A stretch of 64,000 nt of DNA from Novosphingobium kunmingense (lineage in GTDB: Bacteria; Pseudomonadota; Alphaproteobacteria; Sphingomonadales; Sphingomonadaceae), in the NCBI RefSeq assembly GCF_002813245.1, contig NZ_PHUF01000006.1, positions 124,001 to 188,000 on the forward strand, read 5' to 3'. Position numbers and translations under genes: made by a program. The notes beneath the pieces are model-generated. The model did no database searches, had not been told where the DNA came from, and saw only the letters and a program-made list of their open reading frames with translations. Positions 9,668-18,771 of the stretch are shown here, piece by piece. Position 1 is the stretch's first letter. Every line of letters begins with the position of its first letter.

Positions 9668-10687
9668 ATGAAGCAGGAGGTTGTTACCGTCGGATTGGAT
9701 CTGGCGAAGAACGTTTTCCAAGTTCACGCGATTGGGGATGATGGCACCGTTCTGGTCCGCCGCAAGCTTCGACGCGCAGAGGTAGTCGGCTTCTTCAGCG
9801 ATCTTCCCGCCAGCCTCGTCGGCATGGAGGCATGCGCATCGGCGCATTATTGGGCTCGGGAGCTGATCGCGTTGGGGCATGAGGTTCGGCTGATGCCACC
9901 TGCCTACGTGAAGCCCTATGTGAAGCGCGGGAAGACCGACGCAGCAGACGCAGAGGCGATCTGCGAGGCGGTGACGCGTCCGACAATGCGGTTCGTCGCG
10001 GTGAAGACCGTCGAACAGCAGGCAGTGTTGATGCTCCACAAGAGCCGCGACCTGATGGTGCGCCAGCGGACCATGCTCATCAATGCCTTGCGCGGGCATC
10101 TGACTGAGTACGGTATCGTAACCGGCGTCGGCACCGGCGGCGTAACCGCGATGCTCAAGGCGCTGCATGAGCGACAGGAAGAGCTGCCCGTTCATGCACG
10201 GTCCGCGCTGCACGGCCTTGCCGCCCAACTGAGGGCGCTTGCCAGCGAGATCGACCGGTTAGAGGGTCAGATACTCGCATGGCACCGAGCCGACGAGACG
10301 AGCCGCCGGCTTGCCACGATCCCGGGCATCGGCCCCATCACTGCGTCGGCCATATCCGCAGCGGTGCCCGATGCGTCTCTATTCCGATCCGGTCGGCAGT
10401 TCGCAGCTTGGCTCGGGCTTACCCCTCGAGCGAACAGCTCCGGTGGCAAGGAGCGGCTGGGCGGCATCACCAAGCAGGGCGATGGCTACCTTCGACGGCT
10501 GCTTGTGGTCGGCGCGACCGCGGTGATGCGTATGACGCGCAAAAATGCCGATCGGCAGCCGTGGATGGCGAATCTCTTGGAGCGCAAGCCTGCGAAGATC
10601 GCGACAGTCGCGCTCGCCAACAAAACAGCGCGCATCGCTTGGGCGGTGATGTCGCGCAAAGAAGTCTACGCGGCGCAGGTCGCGTAA
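9668..10687 (+). CDS. IS110-family transposase
   Basis: A 339-residue DEDD transposase/recombinase. Seen: GLDLAKNVFQVHA (first Asp), VGMEACASAHYWAREL (Glu), KRGKTDAADAEAICEA (two Asp) and the C-terminal transposase_20 region IPGIGPITASAI with the serine-containing stretch TPRANSSGGKERLGG. All catalytic positions are intact and the frame is full length, so it may be active. Family members use a structured RNA made from a non-coding end to choose target and donor sites. Confidence 0.93.
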   Translation: MKQEVVTVGLDLAKNVFQVHAIGDDGTVLVRRKLRRAEVVGFFSDLPASLVGMEACASAHYWARELIALGHEVRLMPPAYVKPYVKRGKTDAADAEAICEAVTRPTMRFVAVKTVEQQAVLMLHKSRDLMVRQRTMLINALRGHLTEYGIVTGVGTGGVTAMLKALHERQEELPVHARSALHGLAAQLRALASEIDRLEGQILAWHRADETSRRLATIPGIGPITASAISAAVPDASLFRSGRQFAAWLGLTPRANSSGGKERLGGITKQGDGYLRRLLVVGATAVMRMTRKNADRQPWMANLLERKPAKIATVALANKTARIAWAVMSRKEVYAAQVA

Positions 10688-10953
10688 CCGTCGTCCGCGC
10701 CGCCGGGTAACGCAGGTGGGAGGATGGCGCAGGAGTAGCTGAGTAGTGATGACGAACCGGTCAGACCGGGGGTCGGCGAAACCCAGGGGGTCACAGCGCT
10801 TCGAGCGCGATGACGTGATTAGGGAGCCGGCCTGCGGACTTCATCAGGGCCAGCAGCCATACGGTGCTGCGCGAACAGGCCGAACACATGGATGCACCCG
10901 ACCAGTGCTCATCGCTAAACAAAAGCTCTTGCGTCGCAGGGGTCGTCCACACA
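10688..10953 (+). ncRNA. Candidate bridge/seek RNA region of the IS110 element
   Basis: This 266-base segment between the transposase stop and the right inverted repeat has no convincing gene. In IS1111-type members the guide RNA is encoded in the non-coding stretch downstream of the transposase, so this is where it is expected. Short GC-rich inverted repeats (for example CCGGTCAGACCGG near 10757) are present. No transcript or loop assignment can be proved from sequence. Confidence 0.35.
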
Positions 10954-11021
10954 TGGACCTACAACGGCCGCATCATGACACAGCTACGCTGGTGCAGGGG
11001 CCGTCCACGCCATCACGTCAC
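10954..11021 (-). repeat. Right 68-bp inverted repeat of the IS110 element
   Basis: Reverse complement is identical base for base to 9583-9650. Immediately beyond it begins the internal part of an IS5-family transposase. Confidence 0.9.
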
Positions 11022-11538
11022 AGTGTCCGACGATCCTGACATCGAATGGCTGGCGATCGACGCCACCGTGATCCGCGCCCAGGCCCAGGCAGCAGGGGCC
11101 AGGGTAAAAAGGGGGGCGTTCAAGCCCAGGCTCTCAGCCGCTCCCGTGGCGGGTTCGGAACCAAGATCCATGCCGTAGTCGATGCGCTCGGCCTGCCGGT
11201 GCGCTTCGAACTCGGCCCCGGCCAGCCGACATGGCCCCCGCCTGCGGCCTGATCGAAGGATTGCGCGCCGGACAAGTCCTGGCCGACCGGGCCTACGACG
11301 CCGATGCCTTGTGCAACCTTATCCGCGCGCAGGGCGGCGAACCGGTCATCCCGCCGCGCCGCCACCGCAAGGTCGCGCGACCCTACGACACCATCGCTTA
11401 CAAGCAGCGCTGGGGTATCGAGGGCTTCTTCGCCAAGCTCAAGCAATGGCGCCGCATCGCCACACGCTACGACAAACTCGCCGCCAACTTCCTCGGTTCA
11501 TCAAGCTCGCCAGCATCATGCTATGGCTCAAGTGATTA
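11022..11538 (+). pseudogene. Decayed IS5-family (IS427-like) transposase, internal and C-terminal part
   Basis: Joined over three frames the region reads DDPDIEWLAIDATVIRAQ (first Asp), GGFGTKIHAVVDALGLPV, VLADRAYDADALCNLI (second Asp) and YKQRWGIEGFFAKLKQWRRI (Glu signature), ending IKLASIMLWLK. Frameshifts near 11100, 11230 and 11500 and loss of the N-terminus (junction with the 68-bp repeat at 11021) make it non-functional. Confidence 0.85.
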
Positions 11539-11581
11539 AAATGTCACTACAGCCTAGCTTTTCAGCGGTTATAAATGATCG

Positions 11582-12355
11582 CTATCCGACAACCTCAACT
11601 ACAGGACCATAACCGGCATTGTCTGGAATAACAAGGACACGTTTACCATCGCGTTCTTCCACCTTGGGAAGGACGGTAACAAGGATTCGCTCTTCCGCGC
11701 GTCTGATGCAGTCCGCTGCGTTGTTGGCTTCGGCCAGCAGTTGCAGGTTCATCCGGGTCGGGAAAATGACCGTTCGCCGTCCGCTTTCAGCCAGACGCAA
11801 GACATCGCTTGGAGAAATCCATTCGGCATCGACGGTCTCGTGTCCATCGCAAGCCGCGATCTGGTTGGCCGGGGCGCGGACGGCGTAGAAGTAGGTATCG
11901 AACCGCTTTGGCATGATCGGCGGCGTTATCCAGCGTGCAAAGATAATCAGCGCATCGAGCCGCAATTGTACGCCCAGTTCGCGCACCACGTCGATGAATG
12001 CTAGGTCACCGCGATCCACCGCGACACGTACATCTGGATCAGAAGCTGCCTCGAACAGTTCGCCGCTCGGATAGTGCGCCAGCAGGATGCCGGCCTCCTC
12101 GTAGACTTCACGGATTGCAGCGACGCGAAGTGTACGCTGAACAACGTCGAACTGATCCCATCCAGCGCAATGCTCCACCCAGGCCGGGTCCGAATCGCCT
12201 CGATGTAACTTTCCGCCGGGAAAAACGAGCGCACCGGAGGCAAAATCGATTTGCTGGTGCCGCTTGACCATCAGCACCTGGAATTCCGGATCATCGCGCA
12301 GCAACATGATCGTTGCTGCCGGTTTGGGCTCAGGTGCTCCTTTGTCATGGTGCAT
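11582..12355 (-). CDS. Nudix hydrolase, likely acyl-CoA/CoA diphosphatase type
   Basis: A 257-residue Nudix protein. Seen: GALVFPGGKLHRGDSD followed, after an insertion, by the Nudix helix AAIREVYEEAGIL; the split Nudix box with an extended spacer resembles NUDT19/NUDT7-type CoA diphosphatases. AAAGGAAAG precedes ATG 12355. It starts 20 bases after the thioesterase-like gene on the same strand, so the two form an operon that plausibly controls acyl-CoA levels beside the catabolic cluster. Substrate assignment is inference. Confidence 0.85.
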   Translation of the reverse strand: MHHDKGAPEPKPAATIMLLRDDPEFQVLMVKRHQQIDFASGALVFPGGKLHRGDSDPAWVEHCAGWDQFDVVQRTLRVAAIREVYEEAGILLAHYPSGELFEAASDPDVRVAVDRGDLAFIDVVRELGVQLRLDALIIFARWITPPIMPKRFDTYFYAVRAPANQIAACDGHETVDAEWISPSDVLRLAESGRRTVIFPTRMNLQLLAEANNAADCIRRAEERILVTVLPKVEERDGKRVLVIPDNAGYGPVVEVVG

Positions 12356-12375
12356 CTTGTCTTTCCTTTTGCTAT

Positions 12376-12684
12376 CTAGCCAATAAGTTCAATCATGCCC
12401 TTTGCGCCATGCGAACGCCAGCTTAAGATCCTTGCCGACTTAGACACCTCGACCAATTTCGTACAGCGGCCCCGAAGTGCCGGAAGATGGAAATCGACCA
12501 ATATATCGGCGCTCGCGCTCGCCGAACCGCGCAGCGCGTTGATCGTGTAGAGGCCGGTCAGGTCGATCAGCGCGGAAAGGATGCTGCCATGAGTCGATCC
12601 GATCATCGGTTTCGAGGCGATCTCCTCTCGCCGCGGGATTTCGAGGATCAGTGTCTCGTCGGTGAGTCCGGTAAAATCCAGCAC
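12376..12684 (-). CDS. PaaI-like hotdog thioesterase, N-terminally shortened
   Basis: A 102-residue frame with the hotdog core: STHGSILSALIDLTGLYTINAL corresponds to the HGG-type active-site helix and SADILVDFHLPALRGR to the following strands. Family role: hydrolysis of acyl-CoA thioesters. Usual length is about 140 residues; the first 30 or so are missing, with an in-frame stop 9 bases before the GTG at 12684. Sequence upstream is unrelated, next to an IS5 remnant, so it is probably truncated and may be inactive. Confidence 0.65.
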   Translation of the reverse strand: MLDFTGLTDETLILEIPRREEIASKPMIGSTHGSILSALIDLTGLYTINALRGSASASADILVDFHLPALRGRCTKLVEVSKSARILSWRSHGAKGMIELIG

Positions 12685-12863
12685 CAGCCGTTAATGAAAC
12701 GACGCAATGAGCAACATGGCGCGGGAGTTGGACACCTCGCAGTACCGGCTGTTTGCGGGCTGACGAGGCGACGGCACGGCTTTGCGGGTGCGGAAGTCGC
12801 ACTCTGCCGGTGATGATTGTGTGATTTTGCGGGTGGATCCGGCGCTCTTGGCTGTTTTCGGCG

Positions 12864-13601
12864 TCATGCAGGCGCAGTAGGTCCTTTTAGCCTAGCGAGT
12901 CGCTGGAATTTATATGCGAGGTTGGCCATACCGATTTTGATGCGGGCCCGGTCGATGCCGATGTGGTTCTTGTAGCCGAACATCGGGATGGCGAGGCCGA
13001 CCGGCTTGAACGCCTTGGTATACTTGACGCTCCAGCGCGCATCGCGATCTTTCTGGCGCAGCCGTGCGGGCTTCGCCTGTGACGTCTCGGGCACTCGGCC
13101 TTCGTTGATCGCCGCCTTTTCGGCTTCGGTGTTCCTCTGCTTGGGTGCCGGAACGACCGTGGCGTCGATGATCTGCCCGCCCATGGCGAGATAGCCCCGG
13201 TCGGCCAGCGCGGCATCAAAGCAGGCGAACAGCCGGTGGATCGCCTTCGCCTTGACCAGCCTCTCGCGGAAGAGCCAGACCGTCGTCGCGTCGGGCACCG
13301 TGCCATCGAGCCCGAGGCCCAGGAACCGCTGGAACGACAGGCGATCCTTGATCTGGAACTCGGTGGCCTCGTCCGAGAGCGAATACAGCGCCTGCAGCAC
13401 CAAGATCTTGAACATAAGAACCGGGCCGAACAGCGGGGGGCCGCCCTTGCCACGAAAGCTGCGTCGCAGCGCTGCCACCAACGGACCGCGGAAAACCTCG
13501 AATTTCACAACTGCGGTCAGCCGCTCGAGCGGATCACCCCCCGCGCTCAGCACCTCGTACCGGTCCGAAAGATCAAAGAAACCCGGCTGCATTGCCATCA
13601 T
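12864..13601 (-). pseudogene. IS5-family transposase with internal deletion
   Basis: The N-terminal two thirds match IS5 transposases (MMAMQPGFFDLSDRYE start, RLSFQRFLGLGLDGTVPD, GGQIIDATVVPAPKQ with the first catalytic Asp). After FGYKNHIGIDRAR the frame jumps directly to the normal extreme C-terminus IKIGMANLAYKFQRLARL. The stretch carrying the second Asp and the Glu, roughly 100 residues, has been lost, probably by recombination between similar GID/GIA-RAR codons. It cannot be an active transposase. Confidence 0.85.
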
Positions 13602-13715
13602 CGCCTCTGCTGCAACGCAAAGGCAGTGAATCACACGGCCTCATCAAACACCATGAGTCTTTCGAGGTATCGAATTTTATTCTCGTTCAACTGACCTAAG
13701 GAAAATTCTCCGCAC

Positions 13716-13743
13716 AAAAAAGGGTCGTGCTCGCGCACGACCC
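13716..13743 (-). terminator. Rho-independent terminator for the second TonB receptor
   Basis: On the - strand a perfect 9-bp stem (GGGTCGTGC, arms 13722-13730 and 13735-13743) with a 4-base loop is followed by TTTTTT. A weaker hairpin ending in TTTT on the + strand lies at 13755-13777. The AT-rich 13744-13957 stretch between terminator and receptor shows no gene. Confidence 0.8.
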
Positions 13744-13957
13744 AAGTTTTGAGAGTGGGCTGATGAGGCCCGCTTTTCCTTACCTCAAAACAAACATAAA
13801 ATAAAGAACTAAATTTGGTCGTTCTGCTATGTTTCAGAAATACGAAGCACTTCTGGCATCTATATGAGACGCAGATTCGCTATCATCATCAATACGTATT
13901 GAATATTATTCAAATATATTAATGCCAAAATGCGTCTACATTGCCCGACGTTTTGAA

Positions 13958-16891
13958 TCAGAACTTAAACCCAGCGGAAATTCCGTAAGTTCGTGGATCG
14001 AGCGTATAGATATTGGTAAACAGGCCCGATGAAGGATCAGTGATATACTTGCCGGTAATCGCCTGCGAATTGAACACGTTTGACACGAATGCCCGCGCGA
14101 AAAAGCGATCTTCCGGAGCGGTCAGCGTCACCTGAGCATTAACGATTTCGTAAGCAGGAATCTTGTCACGGATCGTGTTGAAATTGCTGCCCCAGGATTC
14201 TCCTGTGAAGTGCACGTCTACCCGGGGTGAAATGGTCCATCCCCCCGCAAGCTCGGCGTCATACTGTGCGCCGACGGAGAATTTCCAATTTGGTGAGTTT
14301 GCAAGTTCATTGCCCTTAAGGTTCCGCTCCACGCCGCCAGGGAGGAAGAAGCCGCCGCCAGCGCCGACATCGAAGAGGTACGTGCCAGTGGGTGTGTTAG
14401 CGCGAATGAACGACCCCAGTGCGCCGCATAGTGAGAAGGCGCCATAGGAGTTCGTCCCTGGAACCTGGACCGCTGGGCGGATCAAGCCTCCGCCCGCAGC
14501 AGCATTGAATCCGTTAACCAGTGCAAGCGTGTTGGCAATCGGCACGCTACCTTCCACGCTAGGTGCGACCACGCAGTTTGCAGCGCTCTGCAAGTCCTTG
14601 ATGATCACGACGTCAGACCGACCGTTCGAGGGATTGCGGGTGTCAACAGTCCTGAAATCGGATATCTCGGTGTTGAGATAGGACATGCTCGCGTTGACTG
14701 TGAAGTTTCGGGCAGGCCTGACGATCGCCTCCATTTCCACCCCGTAGATCTTTGCGTCCGTATTGTCGTTAAATGATGTACGATTGATGATCCGGCTAAC
14801 CTGAAAATCCTTGTATTTATAGTAAAATGCCGTCGCGTTTAGCTGAAGCTCGCCGCCCAGAAATGTGTTCTTCGTGCCAATTTCGAAGGCATCGATTGTT
14901 TCGCCCTTGAAGGTCAATGGAATCGGAGGGAACAGGTTGGGATCATAAGGTGGATTGAAGCCACCCGGCTTGTTGCCACGAGTGTAGCTGGCATAGACCA
15001 ACGTATCTCGCGTGAAGCTAAGATCAGGTTTCCAGTCGAGAACGACGCGACCTGTGACCGCGTCAAACGTCCCACTTTGCTCAGCAAATGTCTGCTGACC
15101 AGGCCTTGAACTGTCGCCATCGAAATTCAAAAGAAGTGCATTAACATCGCTTGTTCCAAATGGAGTCATGACATTCAGGAATGGCTGCCGGGCCCTGATA
15201 TACTTCTTATCGTTCGAATAGCGCAGGCCGCCCGTAAGCTTGAGGTTGTCGGAAAACTTGAAATAGGCTTCACCAAAAAGGCCGTACGTCTTTAGTTCTG
15301 AGCGATCTGTATCACTGTGAAAGAACGGCGGTCCCATACCGAAATTCAACGAGGGTGAGCCCGCGCCAAACGCCGTTACTGTACCGAGAAACGCCGACAT
15401 GTAGTCGAACCCCGAAGCCATCACCGCATAGTCAATGTCTCGCCCCGTGGCATTCAGATAAAGACCGCCCAACAGGAAGTTGAACGGTCCGTCGAAGTCG
15501 GACGCAATGCGTGCTTCCACCGACCATTGTTCGTTGTGGCCCCCTGAGTAGTCATTCTCATTGGTATTGTCGCCGCACTGGGAAATTCGCCCTGCCAGGT
15601 ATCCGGCGTGTAGCGGATCGAATTGCGATGAGCAGATCTGGTTACCGCGAAACACACCTGAGTTGAGAATTGCGTTGGCGATCGGATTGCCGCCTGCACC
15701 AGCAGCGCGCAGGGCAACCAGACCCGGGTTGTTCAGGATGCTACGGGTTGTGGTCAGATTGTAATCGAGCGTAGAGCTATAGTCACTGCGCGAATACCCG
15801 CCATTGATCGTAGCCGTGAAACTGCCGAACTTCTGTTGCAGTTCCGCCTGCGCGGTAAATTGCTCGGATTTCCAGGTCGGCTCATAGTCGATGGCAACCT
15901 TGCGGACATCCGGAGGATTGATTGAGGTATCATAAGCGTTCCCATCGTCCGCGTAGACACTGCCAAGTGCGAAAGCTGCAAGCGGGCCAAATCCTGCAAT
16001 GGTCAGGAACTCGCGGCTCGCCAATGTGCCCACCGCAGTCGCATCGCCATTGATCGCTCCGAAAGCCTCCTGATCCGGCCGACAACCGAGAATCGCGGTT
16101 GGATCGGTCGCGCAAAGTTGCTTCTGCCCCCTCGAGCGGTTGCTATCCTCCTTGAAGTATTGCGCCGATACGGTGAAGCGCGTGCTGTCGCTGGGCTCGA
16201 TCTTGAAAGACCCGCGCAGCGAGTAATAGTCACGACCATCGATCTTGTGGCCGGTGTTGAGATTTGTCGTGTAACCATCGCGCTTCAGATACATGCCGGC
16301 CAGGCGCACGCCAGCAATATCGCCGATCGGCAAATTGACCATGCCCTTGGCCCGGATTGCATTGTAGTTGCCGTAAGAGGCTTCACCAGACGCCTTGAAA
16401 CCGGAAAGATCCGGCTTCGCAGTGATGATGTTGAACACGCCGGCCGTGGCGTTTCGCCCGAACAGGGTGCCTTGCGGTCCGCGCAGCACCTCGAGTCGTT
16501 CAATATCGTAGAATTCCGAATCAAAGATGCGACTGGCGATCAGCGGCATGTCATTGAAATGGATCGCGACGCCGGCATCGCCAGATGCGGCCACCACCGG
16601 GGAACCGATGCCACGGATAGTGATATTGGTCCCAGAGAAATTGCCATAGGTCAGCGTGGTGCTGGGCAAGGCAAGCTGCAGTTCTAACGGATTATCTATC
16701 TGTTGCCGCTCAAGGGAATCGTTCGAAAACGCGGAGACTGCCACAGGAACATCCTGAAGTCGCTCGCTGGTACGTTGGGCCGTGACGATAATTTCATTGG
16801 GATCAGCCGGATCAGGCACCTCCTGCGCATGCGCTGGCAACGCGATCGCCGCGCTGCAAACCGAAATCAACCAAGTCATCTTGCGACACAT
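13958..16891 (-). CDS. TonB-dependent outer-membrane receptor
   Basis: A 977-residue receptor. The start chosen is ATG 16891, which has AGGAGAGGAGGG just upstream and begins a signal peptide MCRKMTWLISVCSAAIALPA; an upstream in-frame start adds only 25 unlikely residues. Seen: EIIVTAQRTSERLQDVPVAV plug start, GPQGTLFGRNATAGVFNIIT plug motif, and a C-terminal strand ending FKF. Same class as the receptor at 6.4-9.1 kb but a distinct sequence. It is divergent from a MarR regulator, which probably controls it. Confidence 0.94.
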   Translation of the reverse strand: MCRKMTWLISVCSAAIALPAHAQEVPDPADPNEIIVTAQRTSERLQDVPVAVSAFSNDSLERQQIDNPLELQLALPSTTLTYGNFSGTNITIRGIGSPVVAASGDAGVAIHFNDMPLIASRIFDSEFYDIERLEVLRGPQGTLFGRNATAGVFNIITAKPDLSGFKASGEASYGNYNAIRAKGMVNLPIGDIAGVRLAGMYLKRDGYTTNLNTGHKIDGRDYYSLRGSFKIEPSDSTRFTVSAQYFKEDSNRSRGQKQLCATDPTAILGCRPDQEAFGAINGDATAVGTLASREFLTIAGFGPLAAFALGSVYADDGNAYDTSINPPDVRKVAIDYEPTWKSEQFTAQAELQQKFGSFTATINGGYSRSDYSSTLDYNLTTTRSILNNPGLVALRAAGAGGNPIANAILNSGVFRGNQICSSQFDPLHAGYLAGRISQCGDNTNENDYSGGHNEQWSVEARIASDFDGPFNFLLGGLYLNATGRDIDYAVMASGFDYMSAFLGTVTAFGAGSPSLNFGMGPPFFHSDTDRSELKTYGLFGEAYFKFSDNLKLTGGLRYSNDKKYIRARQPFLNVMTPFGTSDVNALLLNFDGDSSRPGQQTFAEQSGTFDAVTGRVVLDWKPDLSFTRDTLVYASYTRGNKPGGFNPPYDPNLFPPIPLTFKGETIDAFEIGTKNTFLGGELQLNATAFYYKYKDFQVSRIINRTSFNDNTDAKIYGVEMEAIVRPARNFTVNASMSYLNTEISDFRTVDTRNPSNGRSDVVIIKDLQSAANCVVAPSVEGSVPIANTLALVNGFNAAAGGGLIRPAVQVPGTNSYGAFSLCGALGSFIRANTPTGTYLFDVGAGGGFFLPGGVERNLKGNELANSPNWKFSVGAQYDAELAGGWTISPRVDVHFTGESWGSNFNTIRDKIPAYEIVNAQVTLTAPEDRFFARAFVSNVFNSQAITGKYITDPSSGLFTNIYTLDPRTYGISAGFKF

Positions 16892-17123
16892 GATCTCGCC
16901 CTCCTCTCCTAGGCCTTTTTGATTTTGACATCCCCTCACCTCAACCGGCGGAGATGCATAAGGCATTGGTATATCACTGTATTAAAGTCTTTGCGCTTTG
17001 GAAAAGAACCCCCATTCGCAACCAATGCACGCACACCTTATCTTATGATCTCTTATCGTCAAGTATCATCCGTTTCAGCTTTTGCTGTTCAACCTACGCA
17101 ACCCAAGCTAAACCTCTGACCCT
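16892..17123. promoter_or_regulatory. Divergent promoter region, TonB receptor and MarR regulator
   Basis: The 232 bases between the two divergent genes hold no gene and must carry both promoters. No strong palindrome that would mark a MarR operator was recognised by eye. Confidence 0.45.
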
Positions 17124-17570
17124 ATGCATGATCAGATTTCCCCTCTCGGCTTTGTCAGTGAACTCGACGAATTGGTCTTCCTCGTCGAGGAAGTCCCTCG
17201 CAAACTTCGCCGGGTATTCGACGCCTCGAACGCCCGGCTCAGGTTAAACCGGTCGCAATGGCGTACACTTGCCTATATCTTCAGGACACCAGGCCTGACC
17301 CAGACCGAGCTAGCCAAATGTCTCGAACTGGAACGTGCGAGCGTCGGTCATGTGATAGACCAGTTGGAAAAGGCGGATTTCGTCGAGCGCCGCGCTGTGG
17401 AAGGGAATCGCAGGGTGTGGACGTTGCACCTGCGCCCCAAAGCCATCGGTATCTTGCCTACCCTTAGGGTAGAGGCCGATTTGGTCTACAAACGGTTGCT
17501 CCAGGGAATATCGGTCGACGAGGTTGTCATTTGCAAGCGGCTATTGGCAGCGATGTCTGCAAATCTGTAG
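17124..17570 (+). CDS. MarR-family transcriptional regulator
   Basis: A 148-residue winged-helix protein. Seen: LNRSQWRTLAYIFRTPGLTQTELAKCL followed by a recognition-helix region ERASVGHVIDQLEKADFVERR and the wing VEGNRRVWTLHLRPKA. Family role: small-molecule-responsive repressor binding as a dimer to palindromes, often of a divergent gene. Its partner here is the TonB receptor on the opposite strand 232 bases away. Complete and intact. Confidence 0.9.
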   Translation: MHDQISPLGFVSELDELVFLVEEVPRKLRRVFDASNARLRLNRSQWRTLAYIFRTPGLTQTELAKCLELERASVGHVIDQLEKADFVERRAVEGNRRVWTLHLRPKAIGILPTLRVEADLVYKRLLQGISVDEVVICKRLLAAMSANL

Positions 17571-17665
17571 AGTCTCACCTGGAGGTGACGATAAGCGGTG
17601 ACGTGCTCCCCTTTTCTCCTCCACTCATAAGTAGAGTCCGGGGTGGGCATGGTGCCCCTGCACTG

Positions 17666-18550
17666 CTACCCAACCTTGGACCGCACCGGTCTAGAGTTTT
17701 CCGCCTTGCCCGGGACCGGTGGGCTGGTGTCACCGGTCGGGTTTGCCAGCATGATCGGGGGGATATTCCCGATTGCGCTGTGCGGTCGCTCTTCGTTGTA
17801 GTGTCTACGCCAGCGGTCCAGCTTTTCGCAAGCATCTTCGAGCGACAGGAACCAGTGGGTGTTCACGCATTCGCTGCGCAGCTTGCTGTTGAACGCCTCG
17901 ATGAACGCGTTGTCGGTCGGCTTGCCAGGCCGTGAGCAGTCGAGCGTGACGCCCCTCTGGTAAGCCCGTAGATCCATGTCCCGAGAGACGACCTCGCTGC
18001 CATTGTCGACCCGGATGGTCCGGGGATATCCAACCATCCGGCATGTCCGATCGAGCGTCGCCACCACGTCCTCCCCGCGGTAGCTTAACCGCGCATCGAT
18101 CACCGGCGAGAACCGGCTGAACGTGTCGACCACGGTCAGGATGCGCAGCTTGCGACCCGTCGCGAGCTGATCATGGACGAAGTCCATTGCCCACACATCG
18201 TTGTGCCGGACCGCCGGTGCACGATCCTCGCGCAGCTTCGCCTTGACTCGCCGCTTGGGCGTCTTGTGGCGCAGCTGCAGGCCCGACTCCCTGTAAAGCC
18301 GGTAGACCTTCTCCGCGTTCACCACCCAGCCTTCCCGGCGAAGAATGTGATAAACACGACGATCGCCGTAGCGGACATGCGTCTCACAGATGGTCTTGAT
18401 GCGTTTTTTGAGTACGGTCGGATCGGTGCGGCGGGACTGGTAGTGGTAGCTCGACGTGTCGAACGGCAGGACCTTGCAAGCCCTTCGGATCGACACGCCC
18501 CAGTCCGTCAGCATCCCGCCGACCAGCTCGCGCTTCTGATCCGGCCTCAA
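17666..18550 (-). CDS. IS3-family transposase, orfB (DDE integrase)
   Basis: A 294-residue DDE integrase-core protein. Seen: DVWAMDFVHDQLATGRKLRI (first Asp), YPRTIRVDNGSEVVSR (second Asp) and DNAFIEAFNSKLRSECV (Glu), with the C-terminal RPHSAIGNIPP tail. In intact elements it is made as an orfAB fusion by -1 frameshifting; its orfA here is cut, so mobility is doubtful although the integrase itself is whole. Confidence 0.9.
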   Translation of the reverse strand: MRPDQKRELVGGMLTDWGVSIRRACKVLPFDTSSYHYQSRRTDPTVLKKRIKTICETHVRYGDRRVYHILRREGWVVNAEKVYRLYRESGLQLRHKTPKRRVKAKLREDRAPAVRHNDVWAMDFVHDQLATGRKLRILTVVDTFSRFSPVIDARLSYRGEDVVATLDRTCRMVGYPRTIRVDNGSEVVSRDMDLRAYQRGVTLDCSRPGKPTDNAFIEAFNSKLRSECVNTHWFLSLEDACEKLDRWRRHYNEERPHSAIGNIPPIMLANPTGDTSPPVPGKAENSRPVRSKVG

Positions 18551-18690
18551 AGCTTTCGGCGGACGATATCCTGTAGCATCTCGCGGTCGAGCGTCAGGTC
18601 GGCGACGATCCTCTTCAGGCGACCGTTCTCCTCTTCCAGCTCACGCAGACGCCGCATCTCCGTTGGCAACAACCCTGCGTACTTCGTAAG
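18547..18690 (-). pseudogene. IS3 orfA remnant (leucine-zipper end only)
   Basis: Only the C-terminal coiled-coil of orfA is recognisable: KYAGLLPTEMRRLRELEEEN and a following DLTLDREMLQDIVRRKL. The helix-turn-helix half is missing upstream of about 18690, where sequence leading into the IS66 genes begins. Confidence 0.8.
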
Positions 18691-18771
18691 CGGGGCCACG
18701 ACCCCACCTTGCGTGCCTGAAGCGCAGCGCCGAGTCTTCGCGCCCTGATCGGGCGGGAGTGCGCTGCTACT

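Larger units (their letters stand above)
9583..11021 (+). mobile_element. IS110-family (IS1111-like) insertion sequence with 68-bp inverted repeats
   Basis: Bounds are set by two perfect 68-bp inverted repeats, 9583-9650 and 10954-11021, that flank one transposase gene. Inside the right end a second, imperfect copy of the terminal motif GCAGGGGTCGTCCAC occurs at about 10936-10951. No target duplication is visible, as is usual for IS110 relatives. Long perfect inverted repeats are not typical of this family, so one arm may have been added by rearrangement. Confidence 0.75.
17598..18690 (-). mobile_element. Truncated IS3-family element (IS407-like)
   Basis: Contains an intact orfB and the C-terminal part of orfA on the - strand. 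One end is probably the TGACGTGCTCCCC sequence at 17598. The other end is lost where orfA is cut at about 18690 next to the IS66 genes. Both junctions are estimates. Confidence 0.65.
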
